From: an uncultured Desulfobacterales bacterium | Lineage (GTDB): Bacteria; Desulfobacterota; Desulfobulbia; Desulfobulbales; Desulfocapsaceae | Reading direction: 5' to 3' | Length of the DNA: 64,000 nucleotides | Assembly: GCA_937915545.1 (NCBI GenBank) | Contig: CALGIJ010000017.1 | Span: 116,298-180,297, forward strand | In this document: in pieces, positions 27,102 through 36,079 of the stretch | Numbering within the stretch: the stretch's first letter is position 1 | Layout of the letters: each line of letters opens with the position of its first letter | Translations under genes and position numbers: made by a program | Notes under the pieces: generated by a model | The model's input: the letters and a program-made list of their open reading frames with translations, nothing else | Databases searched by the model: none | What the model was told of the DNA's origin: nothing

Positions 27102-28042
27102 AAAGGGCGCCAATCGAAAAACCGCTTCTGGTCCTGGTCGGCCCGACGGCGGTGGGCAAGACCAACCTGTCTTTGGAGATTGCCGATCGCTATGGTGCCG
27201 AAATCGTCAGCGTCGATTCCATGCAGGTCTATCGCCATATGGATATCGGTACCGCCAAGCCGACCATGGCCGAGAGGGCAGGGATCCCCCATCATCTTAT
27301 CGACGTGGCAACGCCCGACACGCCCTACGACGCCGCAGCCTTTGCCCGGGATGCCGCCCAGGCGATCGCCGCCATCCATGAACGTGGCCGACTGCCGCTG
27401 CTCGCCGGCGGCACCGGACTCTATCTCCGCGCGTTACTGGAAGGCCTCTTCGAAGCCCCTGCGATACCCGAGGCAGTTCGCCAGCATCTCCGAGATCGCC
27501 TGGAAAATGACGGATTGGCAATGCTTTACAAGGAACTCTTGCGGATCGACACGAAGTCTGCCCAGCGCATCGCCAGCAACGACCGGCAGCGTATCGTTCG
27601 CGCTCTGGAGATCTATCACGCCACAGGAATTTCCTGGGCCCGCCACCTCGAACTGCACAAGGAGAGGGCGACTGAACGACAGTACGGCAATATGTTGCAA
27701 ATCGGCCTGACTTGCGAACGTCTTCAGCTCTACCAGAGGATCAACCAACGCTGCGCGGCCATGATCGAGGCCGGGCTCGAAGAGGAGGTTCGCGACCTGC
27801 TTGCCCGGGGCTACCATCGCCAACTTAAACCCATGGGCGCCATCGGCTATCGCCATATGCTCGACTATCTTGATGGCCTCTACGGCAAGCCTTCCATGCT
27901 CGAACTGATGAGTCGCGATACGCGACGGTATGCCAAACGGCAATACACCTGGTTCACCAGAGATGAGAAGGTTGAGTGGTTTGCCGTCACCGATACTGAC
28001 GGCATTGTCGCCCGAATCGATCACTGGCGCAGGGAGCGTTGA
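27098..28042 (+). CDS. miaA: tRNA dimethylallyltransferase MiaA
   Basis: The 314-residue enzyme prenylates A37 of tRNAs reading U-starting codons. The P-loop GPTAVGKTN is at about 15-23, DSMQVYRHMDIGTAKP follows at about 38-53, and AGGTGLYLRALL lies near 108. The start is a GTG at 27098 overlapping the previous stop. The recJ-like gene begins 8 bp downstream. MiaB, which acts next on the same base, is encoded at 32.6 kb. Confidence 0.97.
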   Translation: MKRAPIEKPLLVLVGPTAVGKTNLSLEIADRYGAEIVSVDSMQVYRHMDIGTAKPTMAERAGIPHHLIDVATPDTPYDAAAFARDAAQAIAAIHERGRLPLLAGGTGLYLRALLEGLFEAPAIPEAVRQHLRDRLENDGLAMLYKELLRIDTKSAQRIASNDRQRIVRALEIYHATGISWARHLELHKERATERQYGNMLQIGLTCERLQLYQRINQRCAAMIEAGLEEEVRDLLARGYHRQLKPMGAIGYRHMLDYLDGLYGKPSMLELMSRDTRRYAKRQYTWFTRDEKVEWFAVTDTDGIVARIDHWRRER

Positions 28043-28050
28043 GGAAGAGC

Positions 28051-29742
28051 ATGACCAAACATCAAGGCGCCCCATTTCAAATGGATATACCGGAACAGTT
28101 CAGGTCATTTCTCAAGTCACGAGGAGTGGAAGGGGAGGAGCAACTGCGCCGTTTTCTGCTACCCCGCCTGGCCGATTTACCCAGGCCGGAGTTGATGGCC
28201 AACCTGACGACGGCCGCGGAACTGGTCGCCGAGGCCCTGCGTAACAACAGGGAAATAGTCATCTGGGGTGACTACGATGTTGATGGAACCACTGGCACCG
28301 CCTTGCTGGTCAACTTTTTCAGGGAATATGGCGCCAGGGTGAGCTGGCATATCCCCAACCGTTTCACCGAAGGCTATGGTCTCAACAGTCAGTGGTTTCG
28401 CGATCGTGCCGCGAATGCACGCAGCCGGGATTTTCTCCTCATTACTGTCGATTGTGGCATCTCCAACAAAGAGCAGGTCGCGGAGATCCAGCGGCTCGGT
28501 GCAACGGTTATCGTCACCGACCACCACCAGTTGCCTGCCGAAGGACTACCTTCGTGTCTCGTCGTCAACCCATCCCTGCCGCACTGCGGCTTTCATGGAC
28601 ATCAGCTCTCCGGGGCAGGGGTTGCCTTCTATCTCGCGGCAGCGATAAAAAATCTCCTTGCACCGCGATTTCCCCAGGTAAAAATACACCTCAAGCAATA
28701 TCTCGCCTTCGTCGCTCTTGGTACGGTGGCTGACGTGGTCCCCATGACGGCCACCAACCGCATACTCGTTCGCGGTGGCCTCGAATCACTTACTTCGACG
28801 CCATTTCAAGGAGTAAAGGAACTTCTTTCATCTTGTTCCATAGCTGGAAATGATCTCTACTCCGAGGATATCGCCTTTTTCCTCGGACCTAAGATCAATG
28901 CCGCTGGACGTCTCGGGGACAGTGAACTGGCCGTTGCCCTGCTCACCGAACAACATGTCGGTCAGGCAAAAAAACTCGCCGCTCGTCTGACCATGCTCAA
29001 CGAACAACGCAAAGCGCTTTGCAGCGAAATTTTCGAAAAAGCCGTACGAGAACTCTCTCCAGGGGAGGTACGACAGGCACGCTGTATCATTGTCAAAGAG
29101 GTTTCCCATCAGGGTGTTGCTGGTATCGTAGCCTCGAAACTGGTTGAACTTTACGGATTTCCTGCCCTTGTTTTCGCGAAAAATGAGGCCGGCGGCACTC
29201 GTCCTTTATATGTCGGTTCGGCGAGATCGGTTGAAGGTATCGATTTGGTCGACTTGCTGCGTCAGTGCGCTCCGCTTCTCGAAAGGTATGGAGGCCATAA
29301 AATGGCGGCTGGCCTTTCGCTTGGGGAAGAGGCATTTCCAGCCTTCTCACTCGCCTTCTCCCAACTGGCGACCGCGGCATATGAGGCCAGACCGCCGCTT
29401 GTCCATCGTAAATTTGATATCCGCTGTGCTGTGGATGACCTGTTAACGGAGAGATACCTGAATATTTTCAAGTATCTTGATCCATTTGGACCGGGCAACG
29501 AAGCGCCGGTCTTCTTCGACCAACAGTCGAAAATCGTCGATGCGAGGGCAGTTGGCCGAGAGATGGAACATCTGCAAGTGAGCATCCGCGGCAAATATTC
29601 CAATCACAAAGGAATAGGGTTTGGACTTGGCAAGAAAATCACCGAGGTTCAGAGCAACCCGACACGCTCTCTGCTCTATAGTCCGACAGTAAACCGCTTT
29701 CGTGGAACGGTCAGTTGGCAAGTACGAGTTATCGATCTTTAA
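28051..29742 (+). CDS. recJ: RecJ-like single-strand DNA exonuclease (DHH family)
   Basis: The 563-residue protein has the phosphoesterase motifs of RecJ: DYDVDGTTGT at about 75-84, the VDCGISN region, and DHH in VTDHHQLP. A DHHA1 domain follows with GGHKMAAGLS, then a C-terminal OB-like region with the family's GPGNEAPVF. It would degrade single-stranded DNA 5' to 3' in recombination and mismatch repair. The ATG at 28051 has GAGGA 6 bp upstream; an alternative TTG at 28039 overlaps the miaA stop. Length fits canonical RecJ. Confidence 0.93.
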   Translation: MTKHQGAPFQMDIPEQFRSFLKSRGVEGEEQLRRFLLPRLADLPRPELMANLTTAAELVAEALRNNREIVIWGDYDVDGTTGTALLVNFFREYGARVSWHIPNRFTEGYGLNSQWFRDRAANARSRDFLLITVDCGISNKEQVAEIQRLGATVIVTDHHQLPAEGLPSCLVVNPSLPHCGFHGHQLSGAGVAFYLAAAIKNLLAPRFPQVKIHLKQYLAFVALGTVADVVPMTATNRILVRGGLESLTSTPFQGVKELLSSCSIAGNDLYSEDIAFFLGPKINAAGRLGDSELAVALLTEQHVGQAKKLAARLTMLNEQRKALCSEIFEKAVRELSPGEVRQARCIIVKEVSHQGVAGIVASKLVELYGFPALVFAKNEAGGTRPLYVGSARSVEGIDLVDLLRQCAPLLERYGGHKMAAGLSLGEEAFPAFSLAFSQLATAAYEARPPLVHRKFDIRCAVDDLLTERYLNIFKYLDPFGPGNEAPVFFDQQSKIVDARAVGREMEHLQVSIRGKYSNHKGIGFGLGKKITEVQSNPTRSLLYSPTVNRFRGTVSWQVRVIDL

Positions 29743-30872
29743 AGGAGATGAGGGGGAGGGGACACCGTATCAAGTTGACCGTTTGATGTCATCGAGAGGG
29801 GGAATTTCCCAGAAATCAACCAAGCCCATCTTGCTGTGACGACTTCAAAGGGTCAAGCCGCGTATGTCTCTCTCATATCTCTACGAGGTTTTGGAAATTG
29901 ACTGGAAAACTCGCTTAACTTCCAAAAATGACAACTACAGAGACTTCGTCAGATTCTCTGACTCGCCGTTTTTGCCCCGGGAAAATCTCGAAACTGGGAT
30001 GACGAGACCACGTCGAATCGAGCGACAAAACTTTACTCTTGACCTCAACACAAGGCATCAGCGCCTCGCACAAGTTGAACTTTCCTGAAAATCACACCCG
30101 AAAAATCTCAACCCTTGGCGCACACGCTGCAGTTGCAATCCATTGCTGCAGGTCACCAGAGAGTCAGAAAGATTTTATCGATCTCAACATCACATTACCG
30201 GTGTCCTGAAAACGAGACCAATGTCTCGAATTTACACAAATAGTTACTACCAAGCTATTGTTTTTACATAATTATTTGTTTTTATACATAATATACATTA
30301 TGCGACATTTATATTCTTGTAAAGGCCCCCTGGCAATTTTCCTTTTCTGGAAGGTTACTGGCCGATCAGCGAACAGTTTTCTTCTCGACCCAACAATGCT
30401 ATAAGAGAATGCCCTCCCCCACACGAACGCGATCAGGAAATTCGCGTTATCAAGAGAGGTAGACAGAAAATGATGAGCAAGTTGAAGAGCAACACGAGAC
30501 CAGGCACTTCTTTCATCGACTTTTCAACAGAGCGATAACGAAAACGCGCTATCCCTCTCGCTCGTCCCCTGGCAGGCGCGGCGAGATAAGCAGTTGAAAA
30601 CTGCCAATCGGCGTTCTCCAGGAGACCGTGTTCCACAAGGATAAAAGAGATCTTCAAGAGATACACTCTTGCCGGCAGACGCTTTACCGGTCCAGCGAGG
30701 GCGTCATAGGCAAACAGTGAATAATTCGCTAAAACAATGCTTTATGAAGATATATCCAGAATTGCTCTCAATAAAAAATTGACCATACCACCGGCAAAGA
30801 GCTCACGTAAATGCGAATACTGACCACAACGGTCACATCATCTGCTCCACGCGGATGACTATTGGAGGGCAT
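29743..30872. other. 1.1 kb AT-richer region without a convincing gene
   Basis: GC content drops visibly compared with the flanks, with an AT-rich core at about 30220-30320 (many TATA and TTTTTA stretches). Only short open frames without family resemblance exist. Features seen: a CGAGAC/GTCTCG hairpin near 30210-30226, and a -24/-12-like sequence TTGGCGCACACGCTGC at 30115-30130 (GG and GC 10 bp apart). I see no tmRNA, RNase P, SRP RNA or purine riboswitch motif. It could be a long purB leader, an unannotated sRNA locus or degraded accessory DNA. Confidence 0.5.
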
Positions 30873-32318
30873 ATGTCACGAGATATTTATCAGGAACCGC
30901 TGGTCAGCCGTTACACTTCTCCCGCCATGCAGCGGCTCTTTTCCGACAGGACCCGCTTCACCACCTGGCGTCGCTGCTGGCTGGCACTGGCCGAGGCCCA
31001 GTATGAACTCGGCTTGACCAGTCTCATCGATGAGGCCATGCTCGACGAAATGCGCGCCAATATCGACAATATCGACTACGATATCGCTGCCGCCAAAGAG
31101 CGCGAAATCCGTCACGACGTTATGGCCCATGTCTACGAGTTCGGCCTCAAATGTCCCAGGGCGGCAGGAATCATTCACCTCGGCGCCACTTCGCAGTTTG
31201 TCGTCTGTAACACCGACCTCCTGGTGCAGAAATCAGCCATGGAACTTATCCGTGGAGCACTTTTACAGGTCATCGCCAATCTCGCCCGCTTCTGTGAAAC
31301 GCATAAGGGCCTGGCAACCCTCGGCTACACCCACTATCAACCGGCCCAGCCGACGACCGTCGGCAAGCGCAACACCCTCTATCTGCAGGATCTCATCATG
31401 GACCTGCACTATGTCGACACCTTCCTCGGGCAGATCAAAGCCCGCGGCGCCAAGGGCACGGTTGGCACCCAGGCGACTTTTCTCGAACTCTTTGCCGGTG
31501 ATCACCAAAAGGTTCGTCAACTCGATGAGTTGGTTGCTAAAAAGCTTGGATTTACCTCAACGTTTCCTGTCACCGGACAGACCTACACGCGCAAGCTGGA
31601 CATGAAACTTTGCGAGACACTCGCCGGCATTGGCGCCACCGCCCACAAGTTCGCCGTCGACCTGCGCCTGCTCTCCAACCTCAAAGTGCAGGAAGAGCCA
31701 TTTGAAAAAAATCAGACAGGATCTTCCGCGATGGCCTATAAACGCAACCCGATGCGCTCGGAGCGCATGACCGGCCTGGCACGCAAGCTCATGCAGTTAC
31801 CGCAAAACTTCGCCGCGACCTACAGTAACCAGTGGTTCGAGCGAACCTTGGACGATTCAGCCATCCGGCGGATGGATATCCCGCAAAGTTTTCTGCTTGG
31901 CGACGCTATATTAAAGTTGTTTATCAACATAACCTCTGATATGGTTGTTTATCCAAACCAAATACGGAAACATCTCGAAGCCGAGCTTCCCTTTATGGCC
32001 ACGGAAAAAATCCTCATGGAAGCCGTTGCCAGAGGAAAAAGCCGGCAAGAGATGCATGAGCTTGTCAAGATCCATGCCGTTGCCGCCGGCAGCGCCGTAA
32101 AAGAAGATGGCTGCGACAACGACCTTCTGCAACGCCTTGCCGCCGACAGTGAAATCCCCTTCTCTCTTGAAGAACTCACGGAAATGGTAGGCAACAGCGA
32201 GCAATTCGCTGGCCGCGCCAAGGAACAGACGGAAGAATTTCTCGAGGAGGTCGTTCTCCCGCTGCTCGCCGAAAATCGTCATCGCATGGGCAAGAGCGAC
32301 GCCACTCTCACCGTTTAA
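30873..32318 (+). CDS. purB: Adenylosuccinate lyase, eukaryotic (ADSL) type
   Basis: The 481-residue fumarase-superfamily lyase cleaves SAICAR to AICAR and adenylosuccinate to AMP, releasing fumarate each time. The signature loop reads GSSAMAYKRNPMRSER at about 286-301, as in animal ADSL, and RHDVMAHV, HLGATS and GTVGTQATFLELF also match that branch. Usual bacterial PurB proteins are about 430-456 residues. The ATG at 30873 follows GGAGG closely; an upstream in-frame start at 30855 is less likely. It is followed 4 bp later by the DUF4911 gene. Confidence 0.95.
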   Translation: MSRDIYQEPLVSRYTSPAMQRLFSDRTRFTTWRRCWLALAEAQYELGLTSLIDEAMLDEMRANIDNIDYDIAAAKEREIRHDVMAHVYEFGLKCPRAAGIIHLGATSQFVVCNTDLLVQKSAMELIRGALLQVIANLARFCETHKGLATLGYTHYQPAQPTTVGKRNTLYLQDLIMDLHYVDTFLGQIKARGAKGTVGTQATFLELFAGDHQKVRQLDELVAKKLGFTSTFPVTGQTYTRKLDMKLCETLAGIGATAHKFAVDLRLLSNLKVQEEPFEKNQTGSSAMAYKRNPMRSERMTGLARKLMQLPQNFAATYSNQWFERTLDDSAIRRMDIPQSFLLGDAILKLFINITSDMVVYPNQIRKHLEAELPFMATEKILMEAVARGKSRQEMHELVKIHAVAAGSAVKEDGCDNDLLQRLAADSEIPFSLEELTEMVGNSEQFAGRAKEQTEEFLEEVVLPLLAENRHRMGKSDATLTV

Positions 32319-32322
32319 CCCT

Positions 32323-32523
32323 ATGGGCCGCCTCGACCACCTTTACCTGCGCATCAGACCGGATCGGTTCCACTTCCTGAAGTTCATTCTCGAAGGCTAC
32401 GACAATCTCGCCATCCTCTCCTCACAAAAAGGATCTCCCGGGCTGGTCGTCATCCGCCACCCCAGGGAGATGCGGCGAGACCTGTTCGCTCTACTGGCGT
32501 CCATTGCCGCAACGCTTGCCTGA
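32323..32523 (+). CDS. DUF4911-like small protein
   Basis: This 66-residue protein (MGRLDHLYLRIRPDRFHFLK at the N-terminus, then LEGYDNLAIL) matches my recollection of the DUF4911 family, which is short and often encoded beside miaB in Desulfobacterota. Function is unknown. It starts 4 bp after purB and ends 39 bp before miaB, which suggests one transcript purB-DUF4911-miaB. It has no cysteines, TM helix or signal peptide. Confidence 0.65.
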   Translation: MGRLDHLYLRIRPDRFHFLKFILEGYDNLAILSSQKGSPGLVVIRHPREMRRDLFALLASIAATLA

Positions 32524-32562
32524 TACCATCAAAACTCAGATTTTTTTTGCTCATACAGACAC

Positions 32563-33927
32563 ATGGCGAAAGCATTTTTCATCAAGACCTTCGGTTGCCA
32601 GATGAACCTCAGGGACTCGGAGATCATGGCCCAGACCCTCTCCGGCCAAGGCTTTGTCGAGAGCATGAGTTATCAGGATGCCGACCTGATCATCCTCAAC
32701 ACCTGCTCTATCCGCGCGAAAGCAGAACAAAAAGTCCTCAGCCTTCTTGGCTATCTGCGCAAGACGAAATCGGCCAGGCCGGGCATGGCACTGGTGGTCG
32801 CCGGCTGCGTCGCGCAACAGGAGGGGGCTCGCTTGCTCGAGAAGATGCCCCATGTCGATCTCGTTATCGGCACGCAGCATATCTATGGACTGCCCGCCCT
32901 GCTCGAGGCAGCGCGCCAGGGTGGTCCCCGCGTCATCACCGCCCTGCACGACGGCTACGAGATCCCTTCCCTCCTGCCACCTGCTGGAGAAATGGCTGGA
33001 AAGCTCCCCCTGCCCCACTCTCCTCGAGGAAGCCACAGCCGCTTCGTCACCATTATGCAGGGCTGCAATAATTTCTGCAGCTACTGCGTGGTGCCGTACA
33101 CGCGTGGACGCGAAGTTTCACGACAGGTCAAAGATATAGTAGAAGAAGTGCAGACATTGGTCGAACAAGGAGCGCAGGAGATCACCCTTCTTGGGCAGAA
33201 CGTCAATTCCTACGGTAAGACCAATGACGTCGGCAAAGCGGGCGCCGACTACTCCTTCCCCGACCTCTTGCGGGAAGTCTCGGCCATCGCGGGACTGCAC
33301 CGTCTGCGCTTCACCACTTCCAACCCCAAGGATTTCGGCGAAGAGTTGATGCGCTGTTTCAGCGAATTGCCTAATCTCTGCCCGCAACTGCACCTTCCGG
33401 TACAATCAGGCTCGGACAGGATTCTCAGGCTCATGAATCGGCGCTATAGTGTCAGGGAATACCTCGACAAGGTGGCGCGGTTGCGGCAGCACTGCCCTGG
33501 CATCACGCTAACTACGGATATTATCGTTGGATTTCCAGGAGAAAGCGAGGTCGACTTCCAAGAAACCATGGAACTGCTCGACACAGTACGCTACCATGGC
33601 TCCTTCTCCTTCAAGTACTCCGACCGCAAGGGGACCAAGGCCAGCGGGCTGACGGACAAGCTCGACGAGCGTGTCAAGGGGGAACGGTTGGCTCGTTTTC
33701 AGCGGCGGCAAGATGAGATCAGCCTGGAAAGAAACCGCGAATACGTGGGTACGGCCATGGAAATCCTCATCGAGGAGGTCGCCGGCGGGGAGCTTCGTGG
33801 CCGAACCGTCACCGACCACATCGTCCACGTCAAGGATTGCCCTGCCCCGCCGGCACCGGGGCAAAGCGCTCTCGTCACCATCACCCACGCTGGCCAGCAC
33901 TCCCTCGGTGGAGAGTGGCTAAGGTAA
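32563..33927 (+). CDS. miaB: tRNA-2-methylthio-N6-dimethylallyladenosine synthase MiaB
   Basis: The 454-residue methylthiotransferase adds CH3-S to i6A37 of tRNA. The N-terminal auxiliary cluster cysteines lie in FGCQMN, NTCSIR and AGCVAQ. The radical SAM motif is GCNNFCSYC at about 168-176. A C-terminal TRAM domain (about 375-445) completes it. It uses the product of MiaA, encoded 4.5 kb upstream. The ribosome site is weak; an AT-rich gap separates it from DUF4911. Confidence 0.97.
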   Translation: MAKAFFIKTFGCQMNLRDSEIMAQTLSGQGFVESMSYQDADLIILNTCSIRAKAEQKVLSLLGYLRKTKSARPGMALVVAGCVAQQEGARLLEKMPHVDLVIGTQHIYGLPALLEAARQGGPRVITALHDGYEIPSLLPPAGEMAGKLPLPHSPRGSHSRFVTIMQGCNNFCSYCVVPYTRGREVSRQVKDIVEEVQTLVEQGAQEITLLGQNVNSYGKTNDVGKAGADYSFPDLLREVSAIAGLHRLRFTTSNPKDFGEELMRCFSELPNLCPQLHLPVQSGSDRILRLMNRRYSVREYLDKVARLRQHCPGITLTTDIIVGFPGESEVDFQETMELLDTVRYHGSFSFKYSDRKGTKASGLTDKLDERVKGERLARFQRRQDEISLERNREYVGTAMEILIEEVAGGELRGRTVTDHIVHVKDCPAPPAPGQSALVTITHAGQHSLGGEWLR

Positions 33928-33978
33928 GAACGAAAAAAGCTTTAAAACACTTTAAGGAAAATATATATCCTGACGTTA

Positions 33979-36024
33979 TCAGGAGTTTTCTTCCTCACCC
34001 TCCCCCTCTTTGACGGTATCCCCCGTCCCCTCTTCCGGTATCGCCGCTGGCTCCAAACCGGGTAACGACAGGGGCTGTTTTTCAGCAAGGTCGACCTTGC
34101 CAGTCACCGCGACAATGCGGCGAATGCCGCGATTGGCAACACGCCTTCCTTTGGCGGCGGCATTTTTGATGAGATATTCGCTGAAGGCGATCTCCATGCT
34201 GTTGGTCTTGGCCCGCAACGAGGGCACCAGGGAGATTTTGACAAAGCTGTTGTCGCCAAAATCGAGATAGAGGATTTTCGAACGCTTGTGCTCGGGAAAG
34301 AGGCGATACTCTTTTTCAAGAATAAAGCTCGGCATGGCGAACCGTTTGACGTAGGCGAGGTTCTCGGCGCCATCACGATAAATGATGTTAAACACCAGGT
34401 CCTTCTGCACCACCCCGAACCAGAGGAGCTCGCTGCCGACATAGAGCTTCTCGGTTACCGATATAACCTTGTAGAGGCCGTCGCTGAAGAGGAGAAAGAG
34501 TTTGTCGTACTCCGAACAGGCCACCACCAGGTCTTCGCCGGGGTGTTCCTCCTTGATTTGATGACCAAGAAAACCGCTCTCGCGGTTATAGACGGTAAGC
34601 AGGTTGGAAATGGCCACCGAACGCGCGGTGACCTCGGAAAAAGCCGTCAGTTCGGAGCGTCGCGGATAGAGATGGCCATAGCGGCGCACGATGTCGTCCA
34701 GGAAAGATATCGTAAATCCGGTCATATCTTTCAAGGACTTGACAATTTCCTTGATCCTTTTGCGGATCTCCTTGATCTCTTTCTCCTGGCGGTTGATATC
34801 GTAACGGGAAATGCGCTTGATGCGGATTTCGAGGAGGTGCTCGATATCCTCCTTGGAGAGCGGGCGCATCAGGCGGTCGGCAAAGGGGAGGAAGGACTTC
34901 TCCACGGTGGTGACGACGGCCGCGTAGCTGGTCTGTTCTTCGATATTTTTGTAGAGCCGTTCCTCGATGAAGATCTGTTCGAGGATTTTGCCATGCAGTT
35001 TCTCTTCGAGGCGCCCCTGCTCGATATGCAGCTCTTTTTCAAGGTCGTCCTTAAGCCGTGCGGTGTTGAGGCGCAACACCTCGCTGACCGTCGAGGTCTC
35101 CGGCGTGGCGCCGTTGATCAGGGTGAGGTTGGGGACGATCGACACCTCACAGTCGGTAAAGGCATAGAGCGCCTCGATGGTGTCGCGGGCGTAGATGCCG
35201 CGTGCTAGCTTGATCTCGATCTCGACGTTCTCGGCGGTATAGTCGTTGATGGAGACGATCTTGATTTTGCCTGCCTTGGCAGCCTTTTCAATGGAATCGG
35301 TCAGCGACTGGGTGGTGGTGGTATAGGGAATCTCCTTGATAATAATCGTTTTGTCGTTCTGCTCCTCGATCTTTGCCCGACAGCGGATCTTGCCGTTGCC
35401 ATCCTCGTAATTGCCGACATCGACCAGACCGCCCTGGGGAAAGTCGGGATAGACGGTAAACGGCTCGCCGCGCAGGATGCACTTTTGCGCCTCGAGGAGT
35501 TCGCAGAAGTTATGCGGCAAAATCTTGGTGGCCATGCCGACGGCGATGCCCTCGGCACCCATCATCAGCAGCAGGGGGATTTTCGCCGGCAGGGTCACCG
35601 GCTCCTTCATGCGCCCGTCATAGGAATCGACGAAGGTGGTGAGATCCTTGTTGAAGAGGATCTCCCTGGCCAGCGGCGTCAGGCGGCACTCGATATAGCG
35701 GGCGGCGGATGCGCGGTCGCCGGTATAGATATTGCCGAAATTCCCCTGCTGCTCGATGAGATAGCCCTTGTTGGCGAGATTGACCAGGGCGGCAAAGATA
35801 CTCTGATCGCCATGGGGATGCAGCTTCATCGTCTCGCCGACGACGTTGGCCACCTTGTGGAAGCGGCCGTCATCCATATTGAACAGGGTCTGCAGGATGC
35901 GGCGCTGCACCGGCTTCAGCCCGTCCTCCACCGCGGGGATGGCCCGCTCGCGGATGACATAGGAGGTGTATTCGAGAAAATTCTTGTCGAACAGGCGATG
36001 CAGTTTTCCGGGATGCGCTTCCAT
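33979..36024 (-). CDS. parC: Type IIA topoisomerase subunit A (ParC/GyrA-like)
   Basis: The 681-residue DNA-cleaving subunit has catalytic tyrosine Y110 in ASAARYIECRL, preceded by the quinolone-region-like LHPHGDQSIF (about 68-77). The C-terminal domain is shorter than in GyrA and I see no complete GyrA box (QxRGGKG), favouring topoisomerase IV over gyrase. An acidic tail (EGTGDTVKEGEGEEENS) ends the protein. It follows the B subunit by 55 bp. Related A/B pairs in Chlamydia and Bacteroidetes are annotated as topo IV; a gyrase pair presumably lies elsewhere. Confidence 0.88.
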   Translation of the reverse strand: MEAHPGKLHRLFDKNFLEYTSYVIRERAIPAVEDGLKPVQRRILQTLFNMDDGRFHKVANVVGETMKLHPHGDQSIFAALVNLANKGYLIEQQGNFGNIYTGDRASAARYIECRLTPLAREILFNKDLTTFVDSYDGRMKEPVTLPAKIPLLLMMGAEGIAVGMATKILPHNFCELLEAQKCILRGEPFTVYPDFPQGGLVDVGNYEDGNGKIRCRAKIEEQNDKTIIIKEIPYTTTTQSLTDSIEKAAKAGKIKIVSINDYTAENVEIEIKLARGIYARDTIEALYAFTDCEVSIVPNLTLINGATPETSTVSEVLRLNTARLKDDLEKELHIEQGRLEEKLHGKILEQIFIEERLYKNIEEQTSYAAVVTTVEKSFLPFADRLMRPLSKEDIEHLLEIRIKRISRYDINRQEKEIKEIRKRIKEIVKSLKDMTGFTISFLDDIVRRYGHLYPRRSELTAFSEVTARSVAISNLLTVYNRESGFLGHQIKEEHPGEDLVVACSEYDKLFLLFSDGLYKVISVTEKLYVGSELLWFGVVQKDLVFNIIYRDGAENLAYVKRFAMPSFILEKEYRLFPEHKRSKILYLDFGDNSFVKISLVPSLRAKTNSMEIAFSEYLIKNAAAKGRRVANRGIRRIVAVTGKVDLAEKQPLSLPGLEPAAIPEEGTGDTVKEGEGEEENS

Positions 36025-36079
36025 AACTCAAGTTGGCCGTGGTCGTAAGACAGTTTTGCGGGCGACGAAGGGGCCCGGA

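Noticed and set aside
29864..30088. 74-codon ORF in the purB upstream gap
   Set aside because: No ribosome site, no family resemblance and ordinary composition for random sequence.
30433..30666. 77-codon minus-strand ORF with a hydrophobic C-terminus
   Set aside because: The TM-like end is suggestive, but the rest is Arg/Ala-rich without pattern and there is no ribosome site.
30300..30872. Possible purine riboswitch or 6S RNA before purB
   Set aside because: None of the conserved junction or core motifs could be found by eye; an Infernal search would be decisive.
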